Source: Deltaproteobacteria bacterium UBA5205 (GTDB lineage Bacteria > Desulfobacterota > Syntrophorhabdia > Syntrophorhabdales > Syntrophorhabdaceae). Taken from it: a DNA stretch of 64,000 nucleotides. Below are positions 17,258 to 26,767 of the stretch, in pieces. Numbering within the stretch: position 1 is the first letter of the stretch; each line of letters begins with the position of its first letter. The notes below the pieces were generated by a model. That model had not been told where the DNA came from, did no database searches, and was given only the letters and a program-made list of their open reading frames with translations. Made by a program: the position numbers and the translations under genes. The DNA is taken from assembly GCA_002412715.1 (NCBI GenBank), contig DHVP01000042.1, positions 163,260 to 227,259 on the forward strand, written 5' to 3'.

Positions 17258-18886
17258 CTAAAAAAGTCCCGGTTCCTGAAACTCTCCGAAAACATCCCGG
17301 AAAACCCTTGTCATCTCGCCCACCGTCGCATAGGCTTTGCAACACTCGACAAGATAAGGCATCACGTTCTTTCCCGCCCTGGTGGCCTCCTCAAGCTCCT
17401 TGAGTGTCCGGAGTACCTCGCGGTCATTCCTTTCCCGGCGAAGCTGCTTCAGGCTCTCCATCTGTTTTTCGGCGGACTCCCCTGTATATTCGTGGAGCTC
17501 AACGTCCATCGGTTCGCCTTCCGTATGGATGTTGAGGCCTACCTTCTTCAATTCGCCGGACTGCAATCCTTTCTCATACTCATAGGCCTGTTGTGACACG
17601 AGACGCTGGACGTACCCGGTACCTACGGCCTGCACGATGCCTCCGACCTTCTCGATCTTTGCCATCTCCTCTTCTATCTTCGTCTCCATCTCCTTGGTGA
17701 TAGTCTCGATGAAATAACTGCCGGCGAGCGGGTCGACGGTATCCCGAAGTCCTATTTCGTCCATGAGAAGCTGCAGTGTACGAAGGGATATGATCGCCGA
17801 ATGAGGTGTCGGGATGGTGTATGCCTCATCGTAGCTGCAAAGGGCTATGGTCTGCGCCCCTGCCAGAGCGGCAGACAATGCATAATAAGCGCCTCGCATG
17901 ATATTGTTTTCAGGCTGGGCCTTGGTCAGGCCGTAGCCGCCCCCGCCGAAAAGACCGCGCAGATACATATTCGAGTCTTTTTTTACGCCGTATTTCTCTT
18001 TAAGATTCCTGGCCCAGAGCTTCCTGGCAGCCCTGAACTTCGCGACCTGCTCCCAGATATTGCCAAAGACGTTCAGATTGAAGGAGAACCGGCCAACAAA
18101 GTCGTCGACGTCGTATCCGCGCTTCAGGACATTGTCTATGTATGCATTGGCAATGAGTATGGCATAGCTGATCTCCTGGGCGGGCGTCGCCCCCGATTCC
18201 CGGATGTGATAACCGCATATGCTTACCGGGTTCGTCCTGGGCATCGCATTTATGGAATACTCTATAGTATCGCCGATAAGGTTTACTGCAGGTTCAACGG
18301 GAAAGATCCAGGAACCCCTGCCGATCATCTCTTTGAGGATGTCGTTCTGGGGGGTCGCCGATATCTTCTTGGGATCGAAGCCGAATTTTTCCGCAACAGC
18401 CTGGTACATCGCGAGCATGATCGAGGCCACCGCGTTGATCGTAAGACCGGAGCCGATCTTTTCAAGATTTATGTCCTTAAAGGCGATCTCGAAATCCCTG
18501 AGCGAATCGATGGCCATGCCGACCCTGCCAACTTCTCCCTCGGCCATCGGGTCGTCGGAATCATATCCCATCTGGGTAGGCAGGTCGAAGGCCACATTGA
18601 GCCCGGTCTGGCCGTGGGATATCATGAGCTTGAATCGTTCGTTCGATTCCTCGGGCGTGCCGAAACCTGTATATTGTCTCGTTGTCCATGCCCTGCTGCG
18701 GAAGCCTTCGGCGTGAATGCCCCGGGTGAAGGGATACTGCCCGGGTTCCGCCAGGTCTTTTTCGTACGAGAAACCCACGTGTTCCAGATCTTCAGGACCG
18801 TAGCACGCCTTCACATGGATGCCCGACTGCAATGTCACATCGGTAATCCGGTCCTTCTCATCCTTGGTATATTTGGCTACTCCCAT
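17258..18886 (-). CDS. B12-dependent acyl-CoA mutase, large (substrate-binding) subunit
   Basis: This 542-residue protein corresponds to the TIM-barrel half of methylmalonyl-CoA mutase without the cobalamin domain. The segment TTRQYTGFGTPEESN near residue 68 keeps the Tyr that methylmalonyl-CoA mutase uses (isobutyryl-CoA mutase has Phe there), and FDLPTQMGYDSDDP, TPQNDILKE and GYHIRESGATP are conserved. RBS GAGGAGG is 6 bases before the ATG. It forms a heteromer with the B12 subunit just upstream. It may use methylmalonyl-CoA or a larger aryl-succinyl/benzylmalonyl-CoA, as the iaa mutase does; the local cluster favours the latter. Confidence 0.88.
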   Translation of the reverse strand: MGVAKYTKDEKDRITDVTLQSGIHVKACYGPEDLEHVGFSYEKDLAEPGQYPFTRGIHAEGFRSRAWTTRQYTGFGTPEESNERFKLMISHGQTGLNVAFDLPTQMGYDSDDPMAEGEVGRVGMAIDSLRDFEIAFKDINLEKIGSGLTINAVASIMLAMYQAVAEKFGFDPKKISATPQNDILKEMIGRGSWIFPVEPAVNLIGDTIEYSINAMPRTNPVSICGYHIRESGATPAQEISYAILIANAYIDNVLKRGYDVDDFVGRFSFNLNVFGNIWEQVAKFRAARKLWARNLKEKYGVKKDSNMYLRGLFGGGGYGLTKAQPENNIMRGAYYALSAALAGAQTIALCSYDEAYTIPTPHSAIISLRTLQLLMDEIGLRDTVDPLAGSYFIETITKEMETKIEEEMAKIEKVGGIVQAVGTGYVQRLVSQQAYEYEKGLQSGELKKVGLNIHTEGEPMDVELHEYTGESAEKQMESLKQLRRERNDREVLRTLKELEEATRAGKNVMPYLVECCKAYATVGEMTRVFRDVFGEFQEPGLF

Positions 18887-18897
18887 TATATGCCTCC

Positions 18898-19299
18898 TCA
18901 GGACTTCTTCGCATTTTCGTTGATAAAACCGGCGATCTCGGAAAAAGGTGTCCCGCCGGGGAAGACACCCTTCGCGCCCAGTTCCTTGAGCTTCGGAATG
19001 TCCCGGTTGGGTATAACCCCGCCGACGACGATCATCTTGTCGTCGATGCCCTCTTCCCGGGCCTTTTTCACCAGCTTTTCTGTAATGGGAATGTGGGCGC
19101 CGCTCATAATCGAGAGCCCGATTACATCCACATCCTCCTGGATCGCTATCCTGATGATCTGATCCACAGTCTTATGAAGTCCGGTATAGATAACCTCCAT
19201 GCCCGCTTCCTTGAGGGCGTGGGCAACCACTTTCGCCCCGCGGTCATGTCCGTCCAGTCCCGGCTTCGCAACTAAGATTTTGATGGGCCGTGTGTCCAA
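18898..19299 (-). CDS. Cobalamin-binding subunit of the acyl-CoA mutase
   Basis: This 133-residue protein has the B12-binding motif DGHDRG (DxHxxG) near residue 16, with the histidine that coordinates cobalt, then SGAH and the GG of VVGGVIP. The start is TTG at 19299, supported by GGAGG 5 bases upstream and no better ATG. It lies 11 bases before the large subunit gene. A separate small subunit is typical of isobutyryl-CoA, archaeal methylmalonyl-CoA and iaa-type mutases. Confidence 0.92.
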   Translation of the reverse strand: MDTRPIKILVAKPGLDGHDRGAKVVAHALKEAGMEVIYTGLHKTVDQIIRIAIQEDVDVIGLSIMSGAHIPITEKLVKKAREEGIDDKMIVVGGVIPNRDIPKLKELGAKGVFPGGTPFSEIAGFINENAKKS

Positions 19300-19340
19300 T
19301 AGTGCCTCCTTGTTTGTTTCATATGACTTGTTGTAAGCCC

Positions 19341-20060
19341 CTAGACCGTTTTGCCTGCATCGAATTCCTTAATGATGATATCCATGCCCCTTAAGATATG
19401 TTTCCTGACAAGTTCTTCGACCTTCTTCTTGTCTTTGCGCCGCATAGCCTTGACCATCTCTTCGTGGTCCTGGAGGGAAACTTTTGCGTAGTGCTCGCAC
19501 TCAAGAAGCGGCCTTCGGTAGCGATGAATGGCATCCCTGAAACTGTTGATCAGGGAATAGAGTTTACCGCTTCCCGCAGCCTTGTAAATGATCTCATGAA
19601 ACTGGGTATTGAGCTGCATGAGCTTATCCGTGTTGCCTTTGTTTTCAAAGGCCGTGCGGTAAGCCTTTATACTGTCCTCCAGCTTCTTCACTATTGAGTC
19701 GTTGATATGTTCCGTGGCGAGATAGGCGGCGTAGCTTTCAAGAAGGGCCCTGATGCCGAGAGTCTCTTCGATCTCCTCCCGTGTCAACCCCTTGACTACA
19801 AACCCCCGCACCCCGGTTTTTTCAACGAGACCTTCCTGCTCCAGTTTCTTCACCGCTTCCCGTACGGGGACCCGACTTACCTCCATCTGGACGGAGAGCT
19901 GGTTCTCTATGAGCCTCTGCCCCGGAGGAATGTCCCCCTTGACGATGGCCTGCTTCAGAAAATCATATGCCACGTCCCCCATGGAACGAGGTTTGTCCAG
20001 GGCCCGTATCCCTTTGAGCGGATTTGCTTTTGTCGTTGTCTTTTTCGCTGTGTCCTTCAT
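19341..20060 (-). CDS. GntR-family regulator with FCD ligand domain
   Basis: The N-terminal winged helix (VAYDFLKQAIVKGDIPPGQRL, SRVPVREAVKKLEQEGLV) is followed by an all-helical FCD domain with the metal-site residues spread along HxxxH-like helices (FHEIIY, REAIHRYR). The start was taken at 20060 behind GGGG; an ATG ten codons earlier, 4 bases after the fixX-like stop, is possible. It sits in the middle of the catabolic operon between electron-transfer genes and the mutase, so it probably senses a pathway acid or CoA ester. The GTATAC palindromes at 28052-28143 are candidate operators. Confidence 0.88.
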   Translation of the reverse strand: MKDTAKKTTTKANPLKGIRALDKPRSMGDVAYDFLKQAIVKGDIPPGQRLIENQLSVQMEVSRVPVREAVKKLEQEGLVEKTGVRGFVVKGLTREEIEETLGIRALLESYAAYLATEHINDSIVKKLEDSIKAYRTAFENKGNTDKLMQLNTQFHEIIYKAAGSGKLYSLINSFRDAIHRYRRPLLECEHYAKVSLQDHEEMVKAMRRKDKKKVEELVRKHILRGMDIIIKEFDAGKTV

Positions 20061-20093
20061 TGTAAACCCCGTTAGCCCATTCCAGGCCATGAC

Positions 20094-20375
20094 TTAGCCA
20101 AACCGGTACTGAACACCATATTCGCCTGACGGGTAATCCCAGGTAACGGACCCATGAGTACAGGCGATAAGACAGGTACCGCACTCCAGGCATCCCGCAT
20201 ATTCAACGACCATTTCGCCGGTCTCCTCGTTGAGGGAATACAGATGGCCCGGACAGACGATGACGCACATGCGTTCCTTGCAGCCTGCGCAAATAGACTG
20301 GTTCAGCGTGATATGGCTTTTTGTATCATTCTTGATCGCGTTGAGGGCGATCTTCTCTTCCACTTTTTTTGTCAT
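20094..20375 (-). CDS. fixX: FixX-like ferredoxin of ETF:quinone oxidoreductase
   Basis: This 93-residue protein has cysteines in CAGCKERMC...CP and GCLECGTC...C, as in FixX and the C-terminal iron-sulfur domain of ETF-QO. Its ATG overlaps the stop of the fixC-like gene (ATGA), with GAGGAAG upstream. Together with that gene it moves electrons from reduced ETF to the quinone pool at the membrane. Confidence 0.9.
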   Translation of the reverse strand: MTKKVEEKIALNAIKNDTKSHITLNQSICAGCKERMCVIVCPGHLYSLNEETGEMVVEYAGCLECGTCLIACTHGSVTWDYPSGEYGVQYRFG

Positions 20376-21661
20376 AACTTCCTCGCAGCTAGGAGGTCCT
20401 TCAGGGTTTCCATGTTGAGGACATATTTTTTTGCAACCCTTTTTGCCGTCCTGTAGAGACTCTCTTTCGGTTTGTCCCCGATCGTGAACAGTTCATCGAA
20501 AAGTTCGCACATGAACCGTGGATAGACTGTGAAGAACCGCTGCCTGTCAAGCACCTCCCGGGAATTACGGAATGTCTCCATATCGGGAAGCACAAAGCTC
20601 TCGCGTAATTTCTTTTCATACCGGGACAGGAAGTTCTCCGAAACGTCATTGCCATCGAGAGCTTCCACGGCCGTCTCGGCCGCCATCACTCCGGAGGCGA
20701 TCGCAAATTCCATACCCCTGACGGTAAGGCCGAGGTTGAGTGCAAAGCCCGCCGCATCCCCGGCAACAAGCATACCGCCGGTACAGAGCTTCGGGACGGT
20801 CCCGATCCCCGCCTCAGAGATGACATGGGCGGAATATTCCCTCAGTTCGCCTCCCCGCACCCACCGCTGCACCTCCGGCCGGTTGACAAATCCCTCCATG
20901 AGCCCCGGTGCATCGAACCCCCCGTCGGAGCACACAAGAGAACCTATCCCCACAACAAGGCCGAGGGACAGTGTATCCCTGTTCGTATAGAGAAATCCGC
21001 CGCCGAACAGGCCCCCGGTGACGGAACCCATATAAAGGCCTGCCGCGCCCTCTTCGGAACCAAGGCCGAAACGCTGTTCGATAGTCCCTTCGTCAAGCTG
21101 ATATATCTCCTTTATCGCAACCGCCAGGTTTTCCGCTTTGTGGGGCTGTCTTAAACCCGCCTTCTGAGCCAGGAAAGATAGCGCACCGTCGGCGGCTATG
21201 ACCACGTGGGCCCCGATCTCCTCGTTCCCTGACCTGATGCCCGCCACGCGCCCATCCTCCCAGAGGAGATCGTCGACCTTCTTCTTGGAGATAATAAAGG
21301 CGCCCTTTGCCGCTACCTGATCGGCGAACCAGGCGTCAAACTTCGCCCTGAGCACCGTGTAGCTCATAAAGGGTTCATGTTTCCATTTTTCATTCCCATA
21401 TTCGAAGGCGACTGCGCTGCTTTCATCAAGAACGGTGATCATTTCTCTGACAACATGGCGTTCAAAGGGCGCCGAACCGATAATATCGGGCAGGTAGGAC
21501 CTGATGGGGTCAACGTAGATGCGCCCACCCGTTACGTTCTTGCTTCCCGGCGCATCGCCCCGTTCGAGAAGGATGACCTGCTTGCCGGCATCCGCAAGGC
21601 GGTATGCGGCGGAAAGTCCGGCCAGCCCCCCTCCGACAACAATGGCGTCGATCTTATCCAC
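20372..21661 (-). CDS. fixC: FixC-like ETF:quinone oxidoreductase flavoprotein
   Basis: This 429-residue FAD protein starts with the dinucleotide motif VVGGGLAGLSAAYRLA and has the second FAD segment CTGGMLVAGDAAGFALN near residue 295. The start codon is GTG (21661) behind AGGTGAG. The gene is flanked by ETF genes upstream and the FixX-like ferredoxin downstream, matching the fixABCX set in content. As it lies in an acyl-CoA dehydrogenase operon, the expected electron flow is acyl-CoA to ETF to quinone. Flavin-bifurcating use is possible but not shown. Confidence 0.9.
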   Translation of the reverse strand: MDKIDAIVVGGGLAGLSAAYRLADAGKQVILLERGDAPGSKNVTGGRIYVDPIRSYLPDIIGSAPFERHVVREMITVLDESSAVAFEYGNEKWKHEPFMSYTVLRAKFDAWFADQVAAKGAFIISKKKVDDLLWEDGRVAGIRSGNEEIGAHVVIAADGALSFLAQKAGLRQPHKAENLAVAIKEIYQLDEGTIEQRFGLGSEEGAAGLYMGSVTGGLFGGGFLYTNRDTLSLGLVVGIGSLVCSDGGFDAPGLMEGFVNRPEVQRWVRGGELREYSAHVISEAGIGTVPKLCTGGMLVAGDAAGFALNLGLTVRGMEFAIASGVMAAETAVEALDGNDVSENFLSRYEKKLRESFVLPDMETFRNSREVLDRQRFFTVYPRFMCELFDELFTIGDKPKESLYRTAKRVAKKYVLNMETLKDLLAARKL

Positions 21662-21671
21662 GTAGACTCAC

Positions 21672-22652
21672 CTATACCCTTTCCTTGTGCCTCTTGAACT
21701 CCTCGGTCATCGCCGGAAGCACCTCGAACAGGTCGCCGACGATACCGTAATTGGCATAGTTGAAGATGATAGCGTTGGGGTCACGGTTGACAGCAACGAT
21801 AACCTTTGACGAATCCATACCCATGATGTGATGGATGGCACCGGAAATGCCCGCCCCGATGTATAGCTTCGGCGATACCGTTTTACCGCTCTTGCCGATC
21901 TGGTCTGCCTGATCGCGCCATTTGGCGTCCACCACCGACCTCGTCGCGCCGACGGTGGCACCGATCACAACCGCGAGGTCTTCAATGACTTTGAAGTTTT
22001 CGGCTGCCTTGAGACCGCGTCCACCCGCCACGATGAGGTCTGCCTCAGTGATATCGACAGCATCCTTCCTGGTATCATCGACACGCAGGAGGCGTGTATG
22101 GATCGATCCGGCCTGCAACCCGACCGCCACTTCCACGTATTCGCCGTTGATCCCTTCAGGCATATCCATCGCAAAACTGTTGGGCCTCACCGTAACCACC
22201 ACCGGGGAGGCCGGGCATGCAACCTCCGCAAAGACCTTACCCCCGAACATGGGCCTCACAAAGGTGATCGGGTCATCGAACCAGTTCGCCGCCGTCACGT
22301 CGGAGACTATTCCGGTTTCAAGGATGACCGCCGTACGGGGAAGAAAATCACGTCCTACTCCCGTGGCGCCCGCCATGATCATCCCGGCCCCTATCTGCCT
22401 CGCATGGCCGGCAACCGCATGAGCGTAACCCTCCGGACTGTAGGCGGCAAGTTCCGGATCGGTCAGGCGGACCAGCTTATGCGTACATGATAGAAGTCTG
22501 TTCTTGAGAACATCGGATACGGCGCCCAAACAGACCGCCTCCATACTGAACCGTCCGCTCTCGGCGAGCCTCGCCGCCTCGCACAACACCTCCATGGAGG
22601 CCTTTCTGGGCTCATCACCCTTCGTTTCCACAAACACAAGGACCTTGTCCAT
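21672..22652 (-). CDS. fixB: Electron transfer flavoprotein alpha subunit
   Basis: This 326-residue protein has an N-terminal variable domain and the C-terminal FAD domain with the signature LYIGAGISGAIHHIMGM, then VAVNRDPNAIIFNYANYGIVGD. ADLIVAGGRGLK marks the domain start near residue 205. AGGGGG precedes the ATG. It pairs with the beta subunit encoded 13 bases upstream. Confidence 0.94.
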   Translation of the reverse strand: MDKVLVFVETKGDEPRKASMEVLCEAARLAESGRFSMEAVCLGAVSDVLKNRLLSCTHKLVRLTDPELAAYSPEGYAHAVAGHARQIGAGMIMAGATGVGRDFLPRTAVILETGIVSDVTAANWFDDPITFVRPMFGGKVFAEVACPASPVVVTVRPNSFAMDMPEGINGEYVEVAVGLQAGSIHTRLLRVDDTRKDAVDITEADLIVAGGRGLKAAENFKVIEDLAVVIGATVGATRSVVDAKWRDQADQIGKSGKTVSPKLYIGAGISGAIHHIMGMDSSKVIVAVNRDPNAIIFNYANYGIVGDLFEVLPAMTEEFKRHKERV

Positions 22653-22665
22653 CTTTGCCCCCTAT

Positions 22666-23448
22666 TTATATGACCCTTTCGACGTCTGCAAGGATTCTTA
22701 CAATCTCAGCCGCCGCCTGCCGCGGTTCTCCTTCAATGAACTGCACCGCCGGCCGTTTCTTTCGAGGCAGGTATCGCTCTATCCGTGTCTTCGATCCATC
22801 GGGACCACCCATCTCTTTGGTCAGCCCCAGGTCTTCCACGGGCACTTTCGGTATCTGCACCTTCATGGCCTTCATGACACCCGTGATAAGAGGTACCCTC
22901 GGTTCGTTGAGACCTTTCTGCGCCGTGAAAATCGCGGGAAGGGTCACTTCGATGACCTCTTTCGTTCCTTCAAGAACGGATTCGACGACGGCCTTCCCAT
23001 CGTCCACGTCAAGTTTCACGACGACACCCACATGCGGCAGCCCCAGGAACTGGGCAACCATCTGGGGAACCTCGCCGCGGTCGGCGTCTATGGCCTGCCT
23101 GCCGCAAAGGATAATATCAAAGGTCTCTTTCTGAACGGCGCGGCTGAGGGCAAGCGCCGTATTATAACCGTCGCTGCCGGCAAAAGATTCATCCTCGATC
23201 AGCATCGCTTCGTCGGCGCCCATGGCAATGGCCGTGCGCAGGGCCTCTATGGCCTTGGTCCCTCCCAGGGAGATGGCCTTTACATTACCCCCGTGCTTTT
23301 CTCTTATCCTCAGCGCCTCTTCAAGGGCAAACTCATCAAAAAGATTAATGACGAACTTGGGCTCGATATTGAGATCCTTTCCGCTGGCGGCTATCTCCAC
23401 CAGGGCCTCGGGATCCGGTACCTGTTTGATCAAAACCAAAATATTCAT
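22666..23448 (-). CDS. fixA: Electron transfer flavoprotein beta subunit
   Basis: This 260-residue protein carries MNILVLIKQVPDPE at the N-terminus and CGRQAIDADRGEVPQMVA near residue 118, the usual beta-ETF signature and nucleotide site. GAGG precedes the ATG by 9 bases. It accepts electrons from the two acyl-CoA dehydrogenases encoded directly upstream. Confidence 0.94.
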   Translation of the reverse strand: MNILVLIKQVPDPEALVEIAASGKDLNIEPKFVINLFDEFALEEALRIREKHGGNVKAISLGGTKAIEALRTAIAMGADEAMLIEDESFAGSDGYNTALALSRAVQKETFDIILCGRQAIDADRGEVPQMVAQFLGLPHVGVVVKLDVDDGKAVVESVLEGTKEVIEVTLPAIFTAQKGLNEPRVPLITGVMKAMKVQIPKVPVEDLGLTKEMGGPDGSKTRIERYLPRKKRPAVQFIEGEPRQAAAEIVRILADVERVI

Positions 23449-23487
23449 ATTGTTTTACCTCGCACTTCCTCATTCGCGGAGGAATGT

Positions 23488-24636
23488 TCACGATTTGCCG
23501 ATAAGTATCCTGCCCATAAAATCCTTGAGTATCTCGTGTGTCCCGCCTCCATAGAGGAGAAACCGTGCATCCCTGAAATGACGCTGGGGATTGTATTCAT
23601 TCGCGAAGCCGTTGGCGCCCCAGATCCTCGTCACCTCATCGACCACCTTAAGACATGTCTCCGTAGCGAACATCTTCGCCATTGCCGCCTCGAGACGGCT
23701 GGGAAGCTTTTCTTTTATCTTCCATGCGGCGGAATAAATGAGCAGCCTGCTCGCCTCCATCTCCGTCGCCATGTCAGCAAACTTCGCCCTGATAAGCTGA
23801 TAATTCCCGATCGTTTTTCCGAAGGCTATCCTTTTCCTGGCATACTCCAGACCCTCGTTGTAGGCAGCCTGGGCGATACCCATCGCCATGGCGGCCGTCA
23901 TGACCCTGACTTCGTCAAGTATCTCGCCGAGATATTCGACACCCTTGTTCAATTCAGCTCCCATCAGGTTCTCTTCCGGTATCCTGACGTTATCGAAAAC
24001 GAGCTCTCCCGTTATCGTTCCACGGCATCCGAGCTTGTCGATGATCTGGCCGGGTGCGAAACCCGGTGTCCCTTTCTCGACGAGAAAGAAGTTGAGTCCC
24101 TTGGCGCCCAATGACAGGTCCGTCGTAGCGAGCACTGTCGCGAAATCGGCCACGGGGCCATTGGTGATCCACATCTTTGTCCCGTTGATTACCCACTCAT
24201 TTCCGTCCTTGACGGCCGTCGTCCTCGTTGCCGAGAGATCAGAGCCCGACTGGTCCTCGGTAAAACACATGGTGGTAACCTTCTCTCCCTTCATCGCAGG
24301 ATAGAGACAGCGCTTTTTGATCTCTTCTGAGCCGAAACGGTACACGAAATACGTACCCATAAGTATGTTCATGATAACGCTCTGGGCAAAACCAACCGAG
24401 CCACGGGCGATCTGCTCGTAAAAAATCATCGCCGTCACGGGATCGGCATTCATCCCGCCTATCTCCTCCGGGTAACGCAGGCCAAGATATCCCAGTTTCG
24501 TGAAATCCTTCCACAGTTCCCAGGGGAACTCGTCCTTCTCGTCGATTTCGCGGGCCTTGGGTACCACCATGCGGTCGACGGTATCGGTGATGATCTTTTT
24601 GAAGAACTGCTGTTCCTCTGTAAATGCAAAATCCAT
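23488..24636 (-). CDS. Acyl-CoA dehydrogenase A
   Basis: This 382-residue flavoenzyme has MCFTEDQSGSDLSA near residue 127 (the acyl-CoA and FAD contact motif), KMWITNG and a C-terminal all-alpha domain. The segment before the last helix reads LLYGGGTHEIL, so the position of the usual catalytic Glu (as in YEGT) is Gly. The alternative Glu site of isovaleryl-CoA dehydrogenase (LDLER) reads LDEVR, leaving Val there. A non-standard base, or a decarboxylating reaction needing none, is possible. AAGGAGGGG lies before the ATG. Confidence 0.92.
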   Translation of the reverse strand: MDFAFTEEQQFFKKIITDTVDRMVVPKAREIDEKDEFPWELWKDFTKLGYLGLRYPEEIGGMNADPVTAMIFYEQIARGSVGFAQSVIMNILMGTYFVYRFGSEEIKKRCLYPAMKGEKVTTMCFTEDQSGSDLSATRTTAVKDGNEWVINGTKMWITNGPVADFATVLATTDLSLGAKGLNFFLVEKGTPGFAPGQIIDKLGCRGTITGELVFDNVRIPEENLMGAELNKGVEYLGEILDEVRVMTAAMAMGIAQAAYNEGLEYARKRIAFGKTIGNYQLIRAKFADMATEMEASRLLIYSAAWKIKEKLPSRLEAAMAKMFATETCLKVVDEVTRIWGANGFANEYNPQRHFRDARFLLYGGGTHEILKDFMGRILIGKS

Positions 24637-24647
24637 AAACCCCTCCT

Positions 24648-25808
24648 TCAGTTAATCTCTAGATCACATTTTTTCATCGTGTCTTTTGCGATGATCGTTT
24701 TCAGTATCTCCGAAGTACCTCCCCCAAAGAGAAGAAAGCGGCCGTCCCGGAAAAATCTCTGGGCCGGGTATTCTTCGGCTAGGCCATAGGCACCGTGTAT
24801 CCGCGACACCTCATCGACCACAAAACAGGCGGTCTCCGTCGAGTAGAATTTCGCCATGGCGGCCTCTTTCCCCGTCAGACTGCCGCGGTCCTTGAGCCAT
24901 GCGGCGTGATAGGTAAGAAGCTCCGCCGCCCTGATCCTTACTTCCATCTCGGCGATCTTCTCCTCGATGAGCTGGAACGTGCCTATAGGCCTTCCAAAGG
25001 CCTCGCGCTGCCGGGCATATTTAAGACCTTCCATAAAGGCGCTCTTTGCCAGGCCGAGCCCGAGACCGGCTATCATAATCCTTATCTCGCTGAGGATATT
25101 GTTCAGATACGCGGCGCCTTTGCCCTCTTCTCCCATGAGGTTTTCAGCCGGCACCCAACATTCATCGAAAATAAGCTCCATCGTCGCGGCACCCCGCGCC
25201 GACATCTTCTCGATCTTTTGTCCCAGGGAGAAACCGGGGGTACCTTTTTCCACAAGGAAAAACCCTATTCCGCCGAGTCTTTTCCCCGGATCGGTGCTGG
25301 CGGCCACGGTAACAAAATCGGCGACATCACCGTCCGTGATCCAGAGTTTCCGCCCTGTCAGGACATATCCCCCATCCTTCTTTACCGCCCGGGTCTTTAT
25401 GCCTCCCAGGTCCGATCCGCAGTCAGGCTCGGTAAAGGCTATCGTTCCGATCTTCCGGCCCTTGATGGCCGGGATGAGACAGCGCTGCTTCTGCTCGTCG
25501 CTGCCGAACCTGTAAATGAAATCGGTCCCCATGAGACACTGCATGGTGGCGATTGCAGCGAAGCCAATCGAGGCACGCGCAAGCTCTTCGGCAAGGATGG
25601 TGAACATGACTGAGTCCCCGCCCATGCCGCCTATCTCCGCGGGGTACCTGATCCCGTAGTAGCCGAGCGAACCCAGTTCGTTGAACAGATCCCTGGGGAA
25701 GGCATCGCTCTTATCGATGGAATCGGCATGGGGCGCCACAATGCGCTCCATCGCCCGCGATACCTGGTCTTTGAAAAACTTTTGCTCCTTTGTCAGTGAG
25801 AAGTCCAT
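24648..25808 (-). CDS. Acyl-CoA dehydrogenase B
   Basis: This 386-residue paralogue of the next gene downstream has IAFTEPDCGSDLGG near residue 128 and KLWITDGDVADF. As in its neighbour, the canonical Glu site is Gly (LLFGGGTSEIL), and the alternative site is Ile in LSEIR. Its first 16 bases overlap the end of the meaB gene. Two different dehydrogenases in one operon suggest two oxidation steps, or two electron entry points into the same ETF. Confidence 0.92.
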   Translation of the reverse strand: MDFSLTKEQKFFKDQVSRAMERIVAPHADSIDKSDAFPRDLFNELGSLGYYGIRYPAEIGGMGGDSVMFTILAEELARASIGFAAIATMQCLMGTDFIYRFGSDEQKQRCLIPAIKGRKIGTIAFTEPDCGSDLGGIKTRAVKKDGGYVLTGRKLWITDGDVADFVTVAASTDPGKRLGGIGFFLVEKGTPGFSLGQKIEKMSARGAATMELIFDECWVPAENLMGEEGKGAAYLNNILSEIRIMIAGLGLGLAKSAFMEGLKYARQREAFGRPIGTFQLIEEKIAEMEVRIRAAELLTYHAAWLKDRGSLTGKEAAMAKFYSTETACFVVDEVSRIHGAYGLAEEYPAQRFFRDGRFLLFGGGTSEILKTIIAKDTMKKCDLEIN

Positions 25809-26743
25809 TCGTGCTCCAATCCCTCGAGTATCTTCCGGACGGCGCTGTACGGGTCGGTCCCGCCGGAGCGGACCTCCCGGGATATTTCCTTGAATGCCGG
25901 GCTGTTCGTCAATGCGGCGGATGTCTTCTGCCAGAGTTCTTCCTTGAGGAGGGCCATCATAAAAGCCTCTGCGTGGTCGGCCTTGCGCGCCGCCACATTG
26001 CTTTTTTCGGCAAGAGAGAGCCAGTGTGCCTCAATTGCGTCAACAAGGGCTGGAATGCCCGAACCCGTCTCGGCCGCGGTTAAAAGGACGGGCACATCCC
26101 ACCCGTTCGATCTCGCTCTTTGACGTGATGCGAAACTGATGTCGCGTGCAGCATCATCGGCCCCCGGCCTGTCAGATTTGTTGACAACGATGATATCTCC
26201 TATTTCCATCAACCCGGCCTTGAAGAGCTGAATCTCGTCCCCATAGTCGGGCGTAAAGATAGTGACAACCGTATCGCAGAGGAAGAACAGGTCCTTGTCC
26301 GATTGGCCGGCGCCGATGCTTTCCACGATTATGCAATCCTTACCAAGACATTCCATTATGTAGGCTGCGGCAGCTGCGGCCTTTGCGACACCTCCCGGAT
26401 AGGAACGATGCGCCATCGACCGGATAAAGATATTATGCTTTTCGGCACCTTTCATCCGAAGGCGGTCACCGAGAAAAGCGCCTCTTCCACTGACGCTTGT
26501 GGGATCAGTGGCTATGACCCCGACGCTCTTTCCACTTTCCGCGAATGCAAGGGCAAGACGCCCGATCAAGGTGCTTTTCCCCGCACCGGCCGGGCCTGTG
26601 ACGCCGATAATGTGGGCTTTGCCCGTCCCGGGAAAAAGGAGCGATAAATCCTGATAGGCCTCGCGCTCCCCGTTTTCTATCCCGGTGATAAGCCGGGCTG
26701 CGCTTTTCTCATCCCCTCTTAGAATATCCTCAACAAGACCCAT
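25793..26743 (-). CDS. meaB: MeaB/ArgK-type G-protein chaperone of B12 mutase
   Basis: This 316-residue GTPase has the P-loop GPAGAGKSTLIGRL, a magnesium site DPTSVSGRGAFLGDR, VESIGAGQSDKD and NKSD for guanine specificity. ATG 26743 behind GAGGGG is preferred over the ATG four codons earlier. The protein protects and reloads the adenosylcobalamin of the acyl-CoA mutase encoded in the same cluster, which supports that mutase being active in this pathway. Confidence 0.92.
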   Translation of the reverse strand: MGLVEDILRGDEKSAARLITGIENGEREAYQDLSLLFPGTGKAHIIGVTGPAGAGKSTLIGRLALAFAESGKSVGVIATDPTSVSGRGAFLGDRLRMKGAEKHNIFIRSMAHRSYPGGVAKAAAAAAYIMECLGKDCIIVESIGAGQSDKDLFFLCDTVVTIFTPDYGDEIQLFKAGLMEIGDIIVVNKSDRPGADDAARDISFASRQRARSNGWDVPVLLTAAETGSGIPALVDAIEAHWLSLAEKSNVAARKADHAEAFMMALLKEELWQKTSAALTNSPAFKEISREVRSGGTDPYSAVRKILEGLEHEWTSH

Positions 26744-26767
26744 GGTGCCCCTCATCCGCGAGGATGG

